DNA from: an uncultured Alphaproteobacteria bacterium
GTDB taxonomy: Bacteria; Pseudomonadota; Alphaproteobacteria; RF32; CAG-239
Assembly: GCA_934277545.1 (NCBI GenBank)
Contig: CAKQUG010000002.1
Coordinates: forward strand, 1 to 64,000
Length of the DNA: 64,000 nt
Reading direction: 5' to 3'
Shown: piece after piece, positions 40,721-49,983 of the stretch
How positions within the stretch are numbered: the stretch's first letter is position 1
Layout: every line of letters begins with the position of its first letter
The notes under the pieces: generated by a model
Databases searched by the model: none
The model's input: the letters and a program-made list of their open reading frames with translations, nothing else
What the model was told of the DNA's origin: nothing
Position numbers and translations under genes: made by a program

Positions 40721-41431
40721 GTGTTGAAAGGTATAGAATTTTTAAGAAGAAAGAGCAGGGCATTTAAAAACTCGCCCCGTTCTCTATCGTCATTGCTTCG
40801 CTGTGCTCACAATGACGATAGACAAGGCGAGATTGGTCGCTCAATGATTGAAATGCTCGGAGTGTTGGCGATTATCGGTGCGTTAAGTGTTGGCGGAATT
40901 AGCGGCTACTCCAAAGCTATGGAAAAGTTTAAATTGAATAAAACAATTAGCGAATACAGTTATTTTATTTTCAATATGTTTGAACATGGTGATGAGTTTA
41001 AAAAATTACCGGAGGGCACCGGCTTGGCAAAATTAGCCGAACAGCTGGATTTATTGCCGGCGTCATGGAAATATATTGCTTCTAATAATAGTGAAAGATG
41101 GGTGCGAGATGGGCTTCAAAATAAAATACAGATGTGGCAGACTGGTGGTCATCTTGTTTTTGAAATATATTTACCCATAGATGAAAATGCCAAAAAACTT
41201 GACCTTTGCCGCAGTTTGTTGAAAGACTTTATCTATCCTTTGCACGATTTTGCCCTTTATGCCTTTGTTTGGCGAGTGCGCCCGGAAAAAGAAGATGAAG
41301 ATTGGTGGGGGACAAATTATTGCGGAGGTGAACGAAAGTGTCTTAAAGACGTTACCGTTGCCGCCATGGATGCCGCTTGCCGAAGCTGTGTGGATTCACA
41401 AGGCTCTTGCTCTATAGTGTTGACTTACTAA
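40721..41431 (+). CDS. Pilin-like protein with repeat-derived leader
   Basis: 236 residues from GTG 40721, which has AAGGAGG six bases upstream. The signature GRSMIEMLGVLAIIGALSVG follows about 40 leader residues, far longer than normal. Some 20 of these are the translation of the palindromic repeat at 40771-40831, inserted in frame. The C-terminal part has two Cys pairs (CGGERKC; CRSCVDSQGSC), the pilin-type disulfide end. Convergent with the CoA-transferase genes. Confidence 0.75.
   Translation: MLKGIEFLRRKSRAFKNSPRSLSSLLRCAHNDDRQGEIGRSMIEMLGVLAIIGALSVGGISGYSKAMEKFKLNKTISEYSYFIFNMFEHGDEFKKLPEGTGLAKLAEQLDLLPASWKYIASNNSERWVRDGLQNKIQMWQTGGHLVFEIYLPIDENAKKLDLCRSLLKDFIYPLHDFALYAFVWRVRPEKEDEDWWGTNYCGGERKCLKDVTVAAMDAACRSCVDSQGSCSIVLTY
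40771..40831. repeat. Palindromic dispersed repeat, copy 2 (in frame within a gene)
   Basis: Outer arms CTCGCC/GGCGAG, inner arms CTATCGTCATTG (40784-40795) and CAATGACGATAG (40810-40821). The sequence matches the copy at 27340-27406. It lies just 5' of the prepilin signature in both places. Confidence 0.8.
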
Positions 41432-41437
41432 AGTTAC

Positions 41438-42085
41438 TTATTTAAGCGCCAAAGTAAAATCTGCTTCGGTGGTGTTTTTAATGTCTTCCAGTGAAGAATA
41501 TGGGCTGATTTCTCGCAGCAACAAACCTTGCGGAGTTACTTCAAACACACCTTTTTCCGTGATAATAAGATTTACTTTATGCGCTGCTGTCAGGGGCAGG
41601 GTGCATTTTTTCAAAATTTTCGGCATACCTTTAGACGTATGTTCCATGGCTATAATCAGCTTTTTGGTGCCAACTACCAAATCCATGGCGCCGCCCATTC
41701 CCGGAGTGAATTTTCCGGGAATGCACCAGTTGGCAAGATTTCCTTCTTGGTCTACCTGCAAAGCGCCTAAAACAGTAATATCTATATGACCTCCGCGCAT
41801 TAGCCCAAAAGAAGTCAAACTGTCAATAAAGCAGCCACCGGGGTTGATGGTTACGCCTACGCCGCCGGCGTTGGTAATGCGCTCGTCCTTAACCGATTCA
41901 TGCGGATAAGCCCCAACTCCCAATACACCGTTTTCTGATTGTACAATAACTTCAACATTGTCAGGCAGATAGGTTACGGCTTTGGTTGGCAACCCAATAC
42001 CTAGCGTAATCACATCGTTGTTATGAAATTCCTGCGCCACGCGTTTGGCAATTACCTCTTGTATATCATCTTTAGACAGCGTCAT
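41438..42085 (-). CDS. CoA-transferase subunit B
   Basis: 215 residues of the 3-oxoacid/acetate CoA-transferase beta family. QSENGVLGVGAYP contains the catalytic glutamate, and GGCFIDSLTSFGLMRGGHIDI and GMGGAMDLV are family hallmarks. It moves CoA between short-chain acids, for example acetate and acetoacetate or butyrate; the pair fits fermentative or ketone-body metabolism. The first 4 bp overlap subunit A (ATGA). Confidence 0.92.
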   Translation of the reverse strand: MTLSKDDIQEVIAKRVAQEFHNNDVITLGIGLPTKAVTYLPDNVEVIVQSENGVLGVGAYPHESVKDERITNAGGVGVTINPGGCFIDSLTSFGLMRGGHIDITVLGALQVDQEGNLANWCIPGKFTPGMGGAMDLVVGTKKLIIAMEHTSKGMPKILKKCTLPLTAAHKVNLIITEKGVFEVTPQGLLLREISPYSSLEDIKNTTEADFTLALK

Positions 42086-42738
42086 TTTACGTTTTCCTTT
42101 GCCACAATATAATCAACCATAATCCCCGGAACAATCACATTGTTTGGGTCCAACGGCTCATTATGCAAATGGTCTACTTCTGCAATCACAATATCGGCAG
42201 CGCCTGCCATTACCACATTAAAGTTGCGAGTAGAGCCAAAGTAGGATAGGTTGCCGAATTTGTCGGCGTTGGTGGCGTAGATTAGGGCAATATTGGCGCG
42301 CAGAGGTTTTTCTAAAATATAATCCTTGCCGTCAACGTTGATAATTTGTTTGCCTTTAGCCACGTCTGTGCCGATTCCGGTAGGGGTTAAAACGCCTCCA
42401 AGTCCGGCACCTGCGGCGCGGATACGTTCGGCCAGCGAACCTTGCGGAGCCAATTCCACTTCCAAAGTTCCGGCGTTCATTTGCGCCACTGTTTCCGGAT
42501 TGGTACCTATATGCGAAACAATCGCTTTTTTGATTTTATGCGCCGTAATTAGTTTTCCGCGGTCAGAATCCGGAGTTGAAGTATCATTGCCGATTAACGT
42601 TAAATTTCCGATAGATGTTTTTAACAGCTCATCAATCACGGCGGTTGGTGCGCCGCACTTTAGAAATCCGCCTATCATTATGCTTTGATTGTCTTTAAAA
42701 AATTTGACTGCTTCAGTTGCTGAGATAAATTTTACCAT
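42082..42738 (-). CDS. CoA-transferase subunit A
   Basis: 218 residues of the alpha family: MIGGFLKCGAPTAVIDELL at the start, QGSLAERIRAAGAGLGGVLTPTG (CoA-binding glycines) and IALIYATNADKFGNL. It forms the heteromeric enzyme with subunit B. ATG follows AAGGAG. Specific substrates cannot be assigned from sequence; scoA/atoD are candidate names. Confidence 0.92.
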   Translation of the reverse strand: MVKFISATEAVKFFKDNQSIMIGGFLKCGAPTAVIDELLKTSIGNLTLIGNDTSTPDSDRGKLITAHKIKKAIVSHIGTNPETVAQMNAGTLEVELAPQGSLAERIRAAGAGLGGVLTPTGIGTDVAKGKQIINVDGKDYILEKPLRANIALIYATNADKFGNLSYFGSTRNFNVVMAGAADIVIAEVDHLHNEPLDPNNVIVPGIMVDYIVAKENVK

Positions 42739-42813
42739 TTGTTCTCCTTAAAAACTTATCTCAGCAATAAACGAAAAAGCATAAAAAGTCAATAATCGGG
42801 GAGGGGGCGTGGA

Positions 42814-42848
42814 TAAAAATACAGCCTGTCCTAAAACAGACAGGCTGT
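42814..42848 (-). terminator. Intrinsic terminator of clpB
   Basis: On the minus strand ACAGCCTGTC and GACAGGCTGT form a 10-bp stem, followed by ATTTTTAT. Confidence 0.85.
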
Positions 42849-42867
42849 TACCTCAACCAAAACAAAT

Positions 42868-45384
42868 TTAATGTTTTGTTTCCGGTGTTAGTTTTAAGCC
42901 GTTAGCGTCAGCGGTAATAGAAACCGCAGAGTTATCCGGTACAGCGCCGTCAAGCAGCAGAACCGAGAGCGGGTTCTCCACTTCTTGCACAATCAAGCGT
43001 TTAAGCGGACGGGCGCCGAACTCTTCATTGTAGCCGTTGTTCGCCAGCCAATCTTTGGCTTTGTCGTCCAGCTGTAAAGTGATGTGGCGGTCATCTAAGC
43101 GTTTTTGCAAACGTTCAATTTGAATATCCACAATTTGCCGAATATCCTCTTTGCGCAACGGGTTAAAGGTAATTATCTCATCAAGACGGTTTAAAAATTC
43201 CGGCTTAAAGAAACTCTTTAACTTAGTCATTAAATCGCCTTCGCCTCCGGTAACCAGATTAGAAGTCAAAATAATGAACGTGTTTTTAAAGTCTACCGTG
43301 CGGCCTTTACCATCAGTCAAATGGCCTTCATCAAGCACTTGCAGCAGCAGGTTAAACACATCGGGATGTGCTTTTTCCACCTCATCGAACAAAATAACCT
43401 GATACGGACGGCGGCGGACGGCTTCAGTCAAAACACCGCCTTCGTCATAGCCGACATATCCCGGAGGCGCGCCGATTAAACGAGCGACAGAATGTTTTTC
43501 CATATATTCAGACATATCTATACGCACATACGCGGCTTCTTCATCAAATAAAAACTCTGCTAAAGCCTTTGCCAGCTCGGTTTTACCGACACCGGTCGGC
43601 CCCAGGAACAAAAACGAACCAATCGGACGATTCGGGTCTTTTAAGCCGGAACGAGAACGGCGCACGGCATTGGCAACAGCTTTCAAAGCCTTGTCTTGCC
43701 CGACTACTCGCAGAGCCAAATTCTTTTCCAAATTCAGCAGCTTTTCACGCTCGCTGCCGACCAGTTTATCTACCGGAATACCTGTCCATTTAGAAACTAC
43801 CGAGGCAATCATATCCGGCGTAACGGTTTCAACAGTTTGCTGTGCTTGACTATGGGCGCTAAGCTCTTTCAGTTTTCGTTCCAAATCCGGAATTTCTTTA
43901 TATTGCAGCTCACCGGCTTTTTCATATAAACCGGCGCGCAGAGCTTTATCAGCCTCTATGCGGGCTTGGTCCAAACGTTCGCGCAGACGGTTTGCTTCCA
44001 GGCTGGAACTTTTACGAGCCTTCCACGCTTCAGATTTTTCGGCCGATTCTTTTTCTAAAACGGCGATTTCCTGTTCCAATTTAGCCAAACGCTCTTTTGA
44101 GTTGTCATCGGTTTCCTTTTTCAGGGCTTCACGCTCAATTTTATATTGAATCAGTTTACGGTCAATCTCGTCTAGCTCTTCCGGTTTAGAGTCCAAAGCC
44201 ATTTTGAGTTTGCTGGCGGCTTCATCAACCAAATCTATGGCCTTATCCGGCAGAAAACGGTCGGTAATATAACGGTCGGACATGGTTGCCGCCGCTACCA
44301 AAGCCGCGTCGGAAATACGCACGCCGTGGTGCAGTTCATATTTTTCTTTAATGCCGCGCAAAATTGAAATAGTTTCTTCAACATGCGTTTCGCCCACATA
44401 CACCGGTTGAAAACGACGGGCAAAAGCTGCGTCTTTTTCAATGTATTTTTGATATTCTTTCAGCGTGGTAGCGCCGATGCAATGCAGCTCGCCGCGTGCC
44501 AAAGCCGGTTTCAAAAGGTTAGAAGCATCCATAGAACCTTCGCTGGCTCCGGCGCCTACAACCGTATGCATTTCATCTATGAACAAAATGACTTGCCCTT
44601 CAGCTGCGGAAACTTCTTTCAAAACGGCTTTCAAGCGCTCTTCAAACTCACCGCGGAATTTAGCGCCGGCAATCAGTGCGCCCATATCCAGTGACATCAG
44701 GCGTTTATGCGCCAAACTGTCCGGTACGTCGCCGTTGATAATACGCTGAGCCAAACCCTCGACAATGGCGGTTTTACCAACGCCCGGCTCACCAATCAAA
44801 ATCGGGTTGTTTTTAGTACGGCGCGACAATACCTGAATCGTACGGCGGATTTCTTCATCACGTCCGATTACCGGGTCTAATTTGCCTTGCGACGCTAATT
44901 GCGTAAAGTCTATGGCGTATTTCTTCAATGCGTCAAAACTATCTTCGGCTGAAGCAGAATCTGCGGTGCGTCCTTGACGCATATTGTTGATTGCCTCGTT
45001 GAGCTTATGCACATCAACGCCGTAACTTTTCTGCATTAAAACAGCTTGCAGCAAACGTTCAACCGTAACATAACTGTCTTTGGCTTTTTCGGCGATTTGC
45101 TCTGCCGTGTCCAGCATTTTCAAAAAGTCTTTAGAGCAGGAAACTTCAATATTCTGCCCCTCTACCTGCGGCAATTTATTGAGTTCCTCAGCTACTTCTT
45201 CACGCAGTAAATCCGGGTTTGCTCCGGCTTGGCTCAGCAAGTTTGAGGCAACACCGTTTTTATCATCCAGCATAACTTTTAGTAAGTGAGCCGGAGTAAT
45301 AAACTGGTTGTTGTTACGCAGAGCCAAACTTTGAGCATTTTGCAAGAACCCTTGACTGCGGTCTGTAAGTTTTTCCATATTCAT
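42868..45384 (-). CDS. clpB: ATP-dependent chaperone ClpB
   Basis: 838 residues: N domain (1-145), AAA+ 1 with GEPGVGKTAIVEGLAQRI, a coiled-coil middle domain (about 395-510), AAA+ 2 with GPTGVGKTELAKALAEF and the sensor FFKPEFLNRLDEI. ClpB rescues aggregated proteins with DnaK. About 20 residues shorter than usual, mainly at the second nucleotide domain after LTSNL. No sigma32 promoter assigned. ATG 45384 follows AAGGAGAG; ATG 45378 is an alternative. Confidence 0.96.
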   Translation of the reverse strand: MNMEKLTDRSQGFLQNAQSLALRNNNQFITPAHLLKVMLDDKNGVASNLLSQAGANPDLLREEVAEELNKLPQVEGQNIEVSCSKDFLKMLDTAEQIAEKAKDSYVTVERLLQAVLMQKSYGVDVHKLNEAINNMRQGRTADSASAEDSFDALKKYAIDFTQLASQGKLDPVIGRDEEIRRTIQVLSRRTKNNPILIGEPGVGKTAIVEGLAQRIINGDVPDSLAHKRLMSLDMGALIAGAKFRGEFEERLKAVLKEVSAAEGQVILFIDEMHTVVGAGASEGSMDASNLLKPALARGELHCIGATTLKEYQKYIEKDAAFARRFQPVYVGETHVEETISILRGIKEKYELHHGVRISDAALVAAATMSDRYITDRFLPDKAIDLVDEAASKLKMALDSKPEELDEIDRKLIQYKIEREALKKETDDNSKERLAKLEQEIAVLEKESAEKSEAWKARKSSSLEANRLRERLDQARIEADKALRAGLYEKAGELQYKEIPDLERKLKELSAHSQAQQTVETVTPDMIASVVSKWTGIPVDKLVGSEREKLLNLEKNLALRVVGQDKALKAVANAVRRSRSGLKDPNRPIGSFLFLGPTGVGKTELAKALAEFLFDEEAAYVRIDMSEYMEKHSVARLIGAPPGYVGYDEGGVLTEAVRRRPYQVILFDEVEKAHPDVFNLLLQVLDEGHLTDGKGRTVDFKNTFIILTSNLVTGGEGDLMTKLKSFFKPEFLNRLDEIITFNPLRKEDIRQIVDIQIERLQKRLDDRHITLQLDDKAKDWLANNGYNEEFGARPLKRLIVQEVENPLSVLLLDGAVPDNSAVSITADANGLKLTPETKH

Positions 45385-45460
45385 ATTTATTCACTCTCCT
45401 TTATCTATAACAAGATATAGGAAATGAATTTTTCAAATGCAAATAGTCAGCCAAAAAATT

Positions 45461-47422
45461 TTATCGTCCGTGGCGATTGCCCAAATTTGGCGTGCCTCCG
45501 TGTCCGCCGCGTCCCTGATAGTTCGGGCGTCCGTTAAATTGATTTTTTTGCTTTTTAGGCTGTGGAGTTTTTTCTTCTGTACCGGATTCTTTGCGTTCCG
45601 CCAAATCCGCTTTTTTGCTTTCAATCCGTTGCAAAGCCTTTTGATTGTTGCTTTGCGATTCTTGTACGGCAGATTCTTTTGCCGTAATGGCAGGGGCAGG
45701 CGTTTTTACTTCTGCTTGAGCAGGTTCCGGAGCTTTTTCTGCTTCATCGGCCAGTTGATTTTTATTGGATTTCGGAGGAAGTTTCATCAAATAATCTTGA
45801 TTATAAATCGTTTCGCGGTGCAAGCCCATTAACCCGTCAATACCTTCTTTAACGCGAACTGCCATATAGAATTTTTTACCGGTTTCCGGATTTGTGAAAA
45901 TTGTGCGGTGAGAGGTTTTACTGTTATCTTCTTTTTCCAACAAAACACCGCGAGCCGTAACATTATTTTCTATGGCATGCAGCAAATTATGTGAATCTTT
46001 ATCCATTAAAACAACTTGGTCGTTCATCTGCCACCATTTTTTGCCGGTAGCTTTGCAAAAAGCGTCCGGGTCGTTAATGGCAAAATTGTGGTGTCCGTCT
46101 AAAAAGTCGTTGCTTTTACCTGCTTTCATCAAATTTAGTGTTTGTTTAATTAGAGATTTCTCAAGCCCTTTAGCTTCCAAAATCTTTACCAGGTCAGCTT
46201 CATGCTTGCGGGCGTATTTTTTGAAGAATTTTGCTCTGCCGCTGGATTGCAGTTTTACTCCGTCAACTTCATTTTTGTTTTGTTTTTGACGTCTTTTGAC
46301 CTCGGCCGCCGATGGTTGGCGATATTCGCAAATTAAATAAGCCATATCCGCGTATGATAATTCGGATATTTTGTCTGCCGGATAGTCGCGGTTAGCTAGA
46401 GCCTTTTGCAAGTCGCTTTTTATTTCGGCAAATTCAGGCATTTGTTTGCAAATTTTCCAAATTTCATTCTTTTCCAAGTTATATTGTTTAGGGTTATCGT
46501 TGCCCGGACGAGGGTGATTCAGCCGTTCTCTTAAGGTCGGCGAGCAGTTATATTGATTCGGACGTTCTATAAAACCGTCCCAAGCGGCACGCAAAGCGCA
46601 AGTTTTGGCCTGGCTTATCAATTCTTCCTGCGGTGTTTTTTCCTCTATCGGAATAATGGCAACTTCCATACCGAGCGGAGCCAATTTTTTTGCTAAATCG
46701 GTCATGGCTCGTTTGCGGTCAACTTTTGCTGAAGTTTGACTGTCATCTTTAATCAAAAGTCCGATAGTGTTTTTTACGTCCTGGATAATTTCCTGGTCGC
46801 TTTTTTCTTCTATAACTACTTTCTTGCCGGACATTTTGTCGTTGACTTTGCCGATATAATCGTTCAGATGTTCCATGGTTTTAGCCTGAAATCTCGGCGA
46901 TTCTTTTTGCACCTCGTTTATAAAAATTTGAGTATGGTTTAGAAACGTTGCTAAATTTTTTTGTAATTTTTCATCAAACTGTACAGGCTTAGCATCGCCT
47001 TTTAAATCGGCTTTAAGTACGCCGCTGTCAAATTCTGCCGTGGTTTCGGGATATTCTTGGTTCAAAATTTGCGGATAAATAGTTTCAAGCTGTTTTTTTA
47101 GCAGCTGAACAATTTGTTTTTCAGTTTCAATTTTGCTTTTTTTAGCCGCGTCATCGGTGTTCGGTATTTGGATTTTGTTGTCCAGCGAGTTAAGACTGCG
47201 ATAAATGTTTGAAAGTGCGAAAGAATAAGAAACTTCTCGGTTGGCATTTTTTAAATGTTCTTCATCCAGCCCCGGAGCGTAAACGGCAACATCGCTTAAA
47301 GCATAGTTTTCTTGGGCTTTTTGGGCAATTTCCATATCTTTAACTTTAGACGCGAAACCTAAATTGATAACGCCCTCTCGCGGTAAAAAGTCTGAAATCA
47401 CATCTCTTGTTTTTAATGGCAT
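45461..47422 (-). CDS. Large unknown protein with an HNH-like motif
   Basis: 653 residues; not recognised as a whole. Residues about 440-482 read DGHHNF...KKWWQMNDQVVLMD...SHNLLH, giving His444/445, Asn467 and His478/482, close to the HNH/GHH metal-finger nuclease pattern. The first 400 residues are helical and charged. About 555-653 are low-complexity (Ala/Pro/Glu/Lys/Gln), with a Gly/Arg/Asn-rich end (GRPNYQGRGGHGG) that could bind RNA. No signal or membrane segment. Upstream of clpB on the same strand, 76 bp apart. Confidence 0.75.
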   Translation of the reverse strand: MPLKTRDVISDFLPREGVINLGFASKVKDMEIAQKAQENYALSDVAVYAPGLDEEHLKNANREVSYSFALSNIYRSLNSLDNKIQIPNTDDAAKKSKIETEKQIVQLLKKQLETIYPQILNQEYPETTAEFDSGVLKADLKGDAKPVQFDEKLQKNLATFLNHTQIFINEVQKESPRFQAKTMEHLNDYIGKVNDKMSGKKVVIEEKSDQEIIQDVKNTIGLLIKDDSQTSAKVDRKRAMTDLAKKLAPLGMEVAIIPIEEKTPQEELISQAKTCALRAAWDGFIERPNQYNCSPTLRERLNHPRPGNDNPKQYNLEKNEIWKICKQMPEFAEIKSDLQKALANRDYPADKISELSYADMAYLICEYRQPSAAEVKRRQKQNKNEVDGVKLQSSGRAKFFKKYARKHEADLVKILEAKGLEKSLIKQTLNLMKAGKSNDFLDGHHNFAINDPDAFCKATGKKWWQMNDQVVLMDKDSHNLLHAIENNVTARGVLLEKEDNSKTSHRTIFTNPETGKKFYMAVRVKEGIDGLMGLHRETIYNQDYLMKLPPKSNKNQLADEAEKAPEPAQAEVKTPAPAITAKESAVQESQSNNQKALQRIESKKADLAERKESGTEEKTPQPKKQKNQFNGRPNYQGRGGHGGTPNLGNRHGR

Positions 47423-47566
47423 CGCACACCTCTGTATATTTGTATTTTTTCTTTAATTTTAGCAAATAAAACTGAATTTGTCTATAATATTTTTGTCAAA
47501 TTTTTAAAAATATAACAAAAAAGGCCTTAAATTTTGTTTAAGGTCTTAAAATTCGCTCAGATTAAA

Positions 47567-47776
47567 TTATTCAGCGGCGCAAGCGCAGGTTTCATCAGCA
47601 ATTATATGAGAAACCGCTTTTTCTTCACAAAAACATTTGCGGGAGTAATATTCAGATTTTTTACCGCGGTTAAATTCCGAAACCGGACGGTGATAGCCCA
47701 TAACGCGTGTCCAAATTTCGCAAGGTTGTCTTTCAGCGTCGCTTAAAGTGATGTTTTCGATGTTAATAACGTTCAT
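47567..47776 (-). CDS. Short NrdD-like (anaerobic ribonucleotide reductase tail-like) protein
   Basis: 69 residues from ATG 47776 with AAAGGAG upstream. CEIWTRVMGYHRPVSEFNRG, then CFCEE, is the segment found in small proteins annotated as anaerobic ribonucleoside-triphosphate reductase in proteobacteria. It lacks the glycyl-radical domain, so it is not a reductase alone. The C-terminal cysteines (CFC, CACAAE) may bind zinc. In-frame DNA to 47875 is discounted. Monocistronic. Confidence 0.72.
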   Translation of the reverse strand: MNVINIENITLSDAERQPCEIWTRVMGYHRPVSEFNRGKKSEYYSRKCFCEEKAVSHIIADETCACAAE

Positions 47777-48086
47777 TTTTATATCTCCTTTGTTTTTCTC
47801 TTGTAACTTATGTGTACTACATATTGTGTTAACAAAAGGTAAACTAACTAGATATAGTATTTTTGCTTTATGCACATCTTTTTATTTTTATATATAAGAT
47901 TCATATAGTTAGACGAATGTATATTTTTTTATCAGACTATAATTTTTATTACCACTTAAGTTTGTCCGTAGAGCCGGGTAATTTGTTACTTTTGGGATAA
48001 TGTTATGATTTTACGTTTTTTTTCTTATTAAACGGGACTTTGAATGTTCAATATACGAGTCTTTTTTTTAGATTTTAGATTCGGTA

Positions 48087-48125
48087 TAAAAAACACCTTT
48101 TAAAGGTACTCTCTAAAAGGTGTTT
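48087..48125 (-). terminator. Intrinsic terminator of the atp operon
   Basis: On the minus strand AAACACCTTTT and AAAAGGTGTTT form an 11-bp stem, followed by TTTATA. It lies 27 bp after atpC. The rest of 47877-48086 is AT-rich with no feature I can support. Confidence 0.85.
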
Positions 48126-48151
48126 AGACAACTAATCAAGATTAAGTTTAC

Positions 48152-48517
48152 TTATTTTTCTTTAGTTTTAAAATAATCTATAATCATCTGATAATATTCA
48201 GCATTTTGTGGCTCATTTTCTTTCAAAACTTCGGCTTTTTCTGCGGTGATTGCAGATTCGGCAATCAAGTGCAGCGTCGAAATTTTGCAAACGTTGTTTG
48301 CCACGTCAACCACACCGCCGTCAATAAAATAAATAACAGACGGTTGGTTGTCGAGGTCTAAAATTTGCAAGATGCCTTTGTTCAAAAGCAATGAAGTCGG
48401 CGCTCGCTCGTCAATCAGAGTAAGATTGGTTTTTCCGTATGGCAGCACCACGCGGTAAACTTTTTTGTTGAGCGCCGTTTTTTCCGGTGTGAATATTTTT
48501 AAGCTAATATCAGCCAT
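48152..48517 (-). CDS. atpC: ATP synthase F1 epsilon subunit
   Basis: 121 residues, N-terminal beta-sandwich (LKIFTPEKTALNKKVYRVVLP, ERAPTSLLL, VDVANNVCKISTL) and a shortened C-terminal helical part. Epsilon links rotor and catalytic head and inhibits ATP hydrolysis. Its ATG overlaps the atpD stop by one base. Last gene of the F1 operon. Confidence 0.9.
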   Translation of the reverse strand: MADISLKIFTPEKTALNKKVYRVVLPYGKTNLTLIDERAPTSLLLNKGILQILDLDNQPSVIYFIDGGVVDVANNVCKISTLHLIAESAITAEKAEVLKENEPQNAEYYQMIIDYFKTKEK

Positions 48518-49968
48518 TAGTTAGACTCTTTCATCTTTTCTGCTTTAGCCACAGCGTCTTCAATGGTGCCAACCATATAAAAGGCTGCTTCCGGCAGGTC
48601 GTCGTATTCGCCGTCCAAAATACCCTTAAAGCCTTTGATAGTGTCTTCCATTTGTACAAATACGCCTTTTAAGCCTGTAAACACTTCGGCCACATGGAAC
48701 GGCTGAGACAAGAAACGTTGAATTTTACGAGCTCGAGAAACAACAATTCTATCTTCTTCCGAAAGTTCATCCATACCCAAAATAGCGATAATATCTTGCA
48801 GAGAGTTATATTTTTGCAAAATTTCCTGCACACGGCGAGCAACATTGTAGTGCTCTTCGCCCACAATATCCGGACTCAAAGCGCGGCTGGTCGAATCAAG
48901 CGGGTCAACGGCCGGGAAAATAGCCTGTTCGGAAATTTTACGCGACAGCACTGTTGTGGCATCCAAGTGTGCAAATGTTGTAGCCGGTGCCGGGTCGGTC
49001 AAGTCATCGGCAGGCACATAAACCGCTTGCACAGAAGTAATAGAGCCGTCTTTAGTTGAAGTAATACGTTCCTGCATGGCACCCATATCTGTACCCAAAG
49101 TCGGCTGATAGCCCACGGCTGAAGGAATACGTCCCAACAAAGCCGAAACCTCAGAGCCTGCTTGAGTGAAACGGAAGATGTTATCAATAAACAGCAATAC
49201 GTCTTGGTGTTCTTGGTCACGGAAATATTCGGCTTGTGTCAAACCTGTCAAAGCTACACGGGCGCGAGCTCCTGGCGGTTCATTCATCTGACCGTAAACC
49301 AATACGGTTTTAGACTTGTCGCCTTTCAGGTCAATAACGCCTGATTCTGTCATTTCATTATACAAATCGTTACCTTCACGAGTACGTTCGCCCACACCGG
49401 TAAATACCGAGTAGCCGCCGTGTCCTTTGGCAATGTTGTTAATCAATTCCATAATCAGCACGGTTTTACCAACGCCGGCACCGCCGAACAAACCGATTTT
49501 ACCGCCTTTGCTATATGGCTCCAGCAAATCTATAACTTTAATACCAGTAACCAAAATTTCTTCTTTAGTAGATTGGTCGGTAAAAGACGGAGCTTCACGG
49601 TGAATAGGTTTATAGTTTTTGCTGGCAATCGGACCGCGTTCATCAACCGGTTCACCGATTACGTTAATAATGCGTCCCAGCAATTCAGGACCAACCGGAA
49701 CTTTAATCGGTTCGCCGGTGTTAACAACTTCCAAACCGCGAACCAAACCGTCGGTGGTATCCAAAGCGATACATCTTACCACACATTCGCCAAGGTGTTG
49801 TTCAACCTCTAAAACCAAGCGTTTGCCATGGTTATCACATTCCAATGCCGTATAAATATCCGGCAAGTCGGCTTCATTATCAAATTTTACATCGACAACC
49901 GCACCCAAAACCTGATAAATATGTCCGGCTTTATAGGCTTTATTTGCGGTTTTTTCTTCTTTAGTCAT
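48517..49968 (-). CDS. atpD: ATP synthase F1 beta subunit
   Basis: 483 residues. P-loop GGAGVGKTVLIMELINN, GERTREGNDLY with the catalytic glutamate, and DELSEEDR (DELSEED regulatory motif) are present. It carries the catalytic nucleotide sites. An N-terminal extension of about 12 residues (MTKEEKTANKAY) precedes the conserved part. ATG follows AAGGAGAT. Confidence 0.97.
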   Translation of the reverse strand: MTKEEKTANKAYKAGHIYQVLGAVVDVKFDNEADLPDIYTALECDNHGKRLVLEVEQHLGECVVRCIALDTTDGLVRGLEVVNTGEPIKVPVGPELLGRIINVIGEPVDERGPIASKNYKPIHREAPSFTDQSTKEEILVTGIKVIDLLEPYSKGGKIGLFGGAGVGKTVLIMELINNIAKGHGGYSVFTGVGERTREGNDLYNEMTESGVIDLKGDKSKTVLVYGQMNEPPGARARVALTGLTQAEYFRDQEHQDVLLFIDNIFRFTQAGSEVSALLGRIPSAVGYQPTLGTDMGAMQERITSTKDGSITSVQAVYVPADDLTDPAPATTFAHLDATTVLSRKISEQAIFPAVDPLDSTSRALSPDIVGEEHYNVARRVQEILQKYNSLQDIIAILGMDELSEEDRIVVSRARKIQRFLSQPFHVAEVFTGLKGVFVQMEDTIKGFKGILDGEYDDLPEAAFYMVGTIEDAVAKAEKMKESN

Positions 49969-49983
49969 TCATATCTCCTTGTT

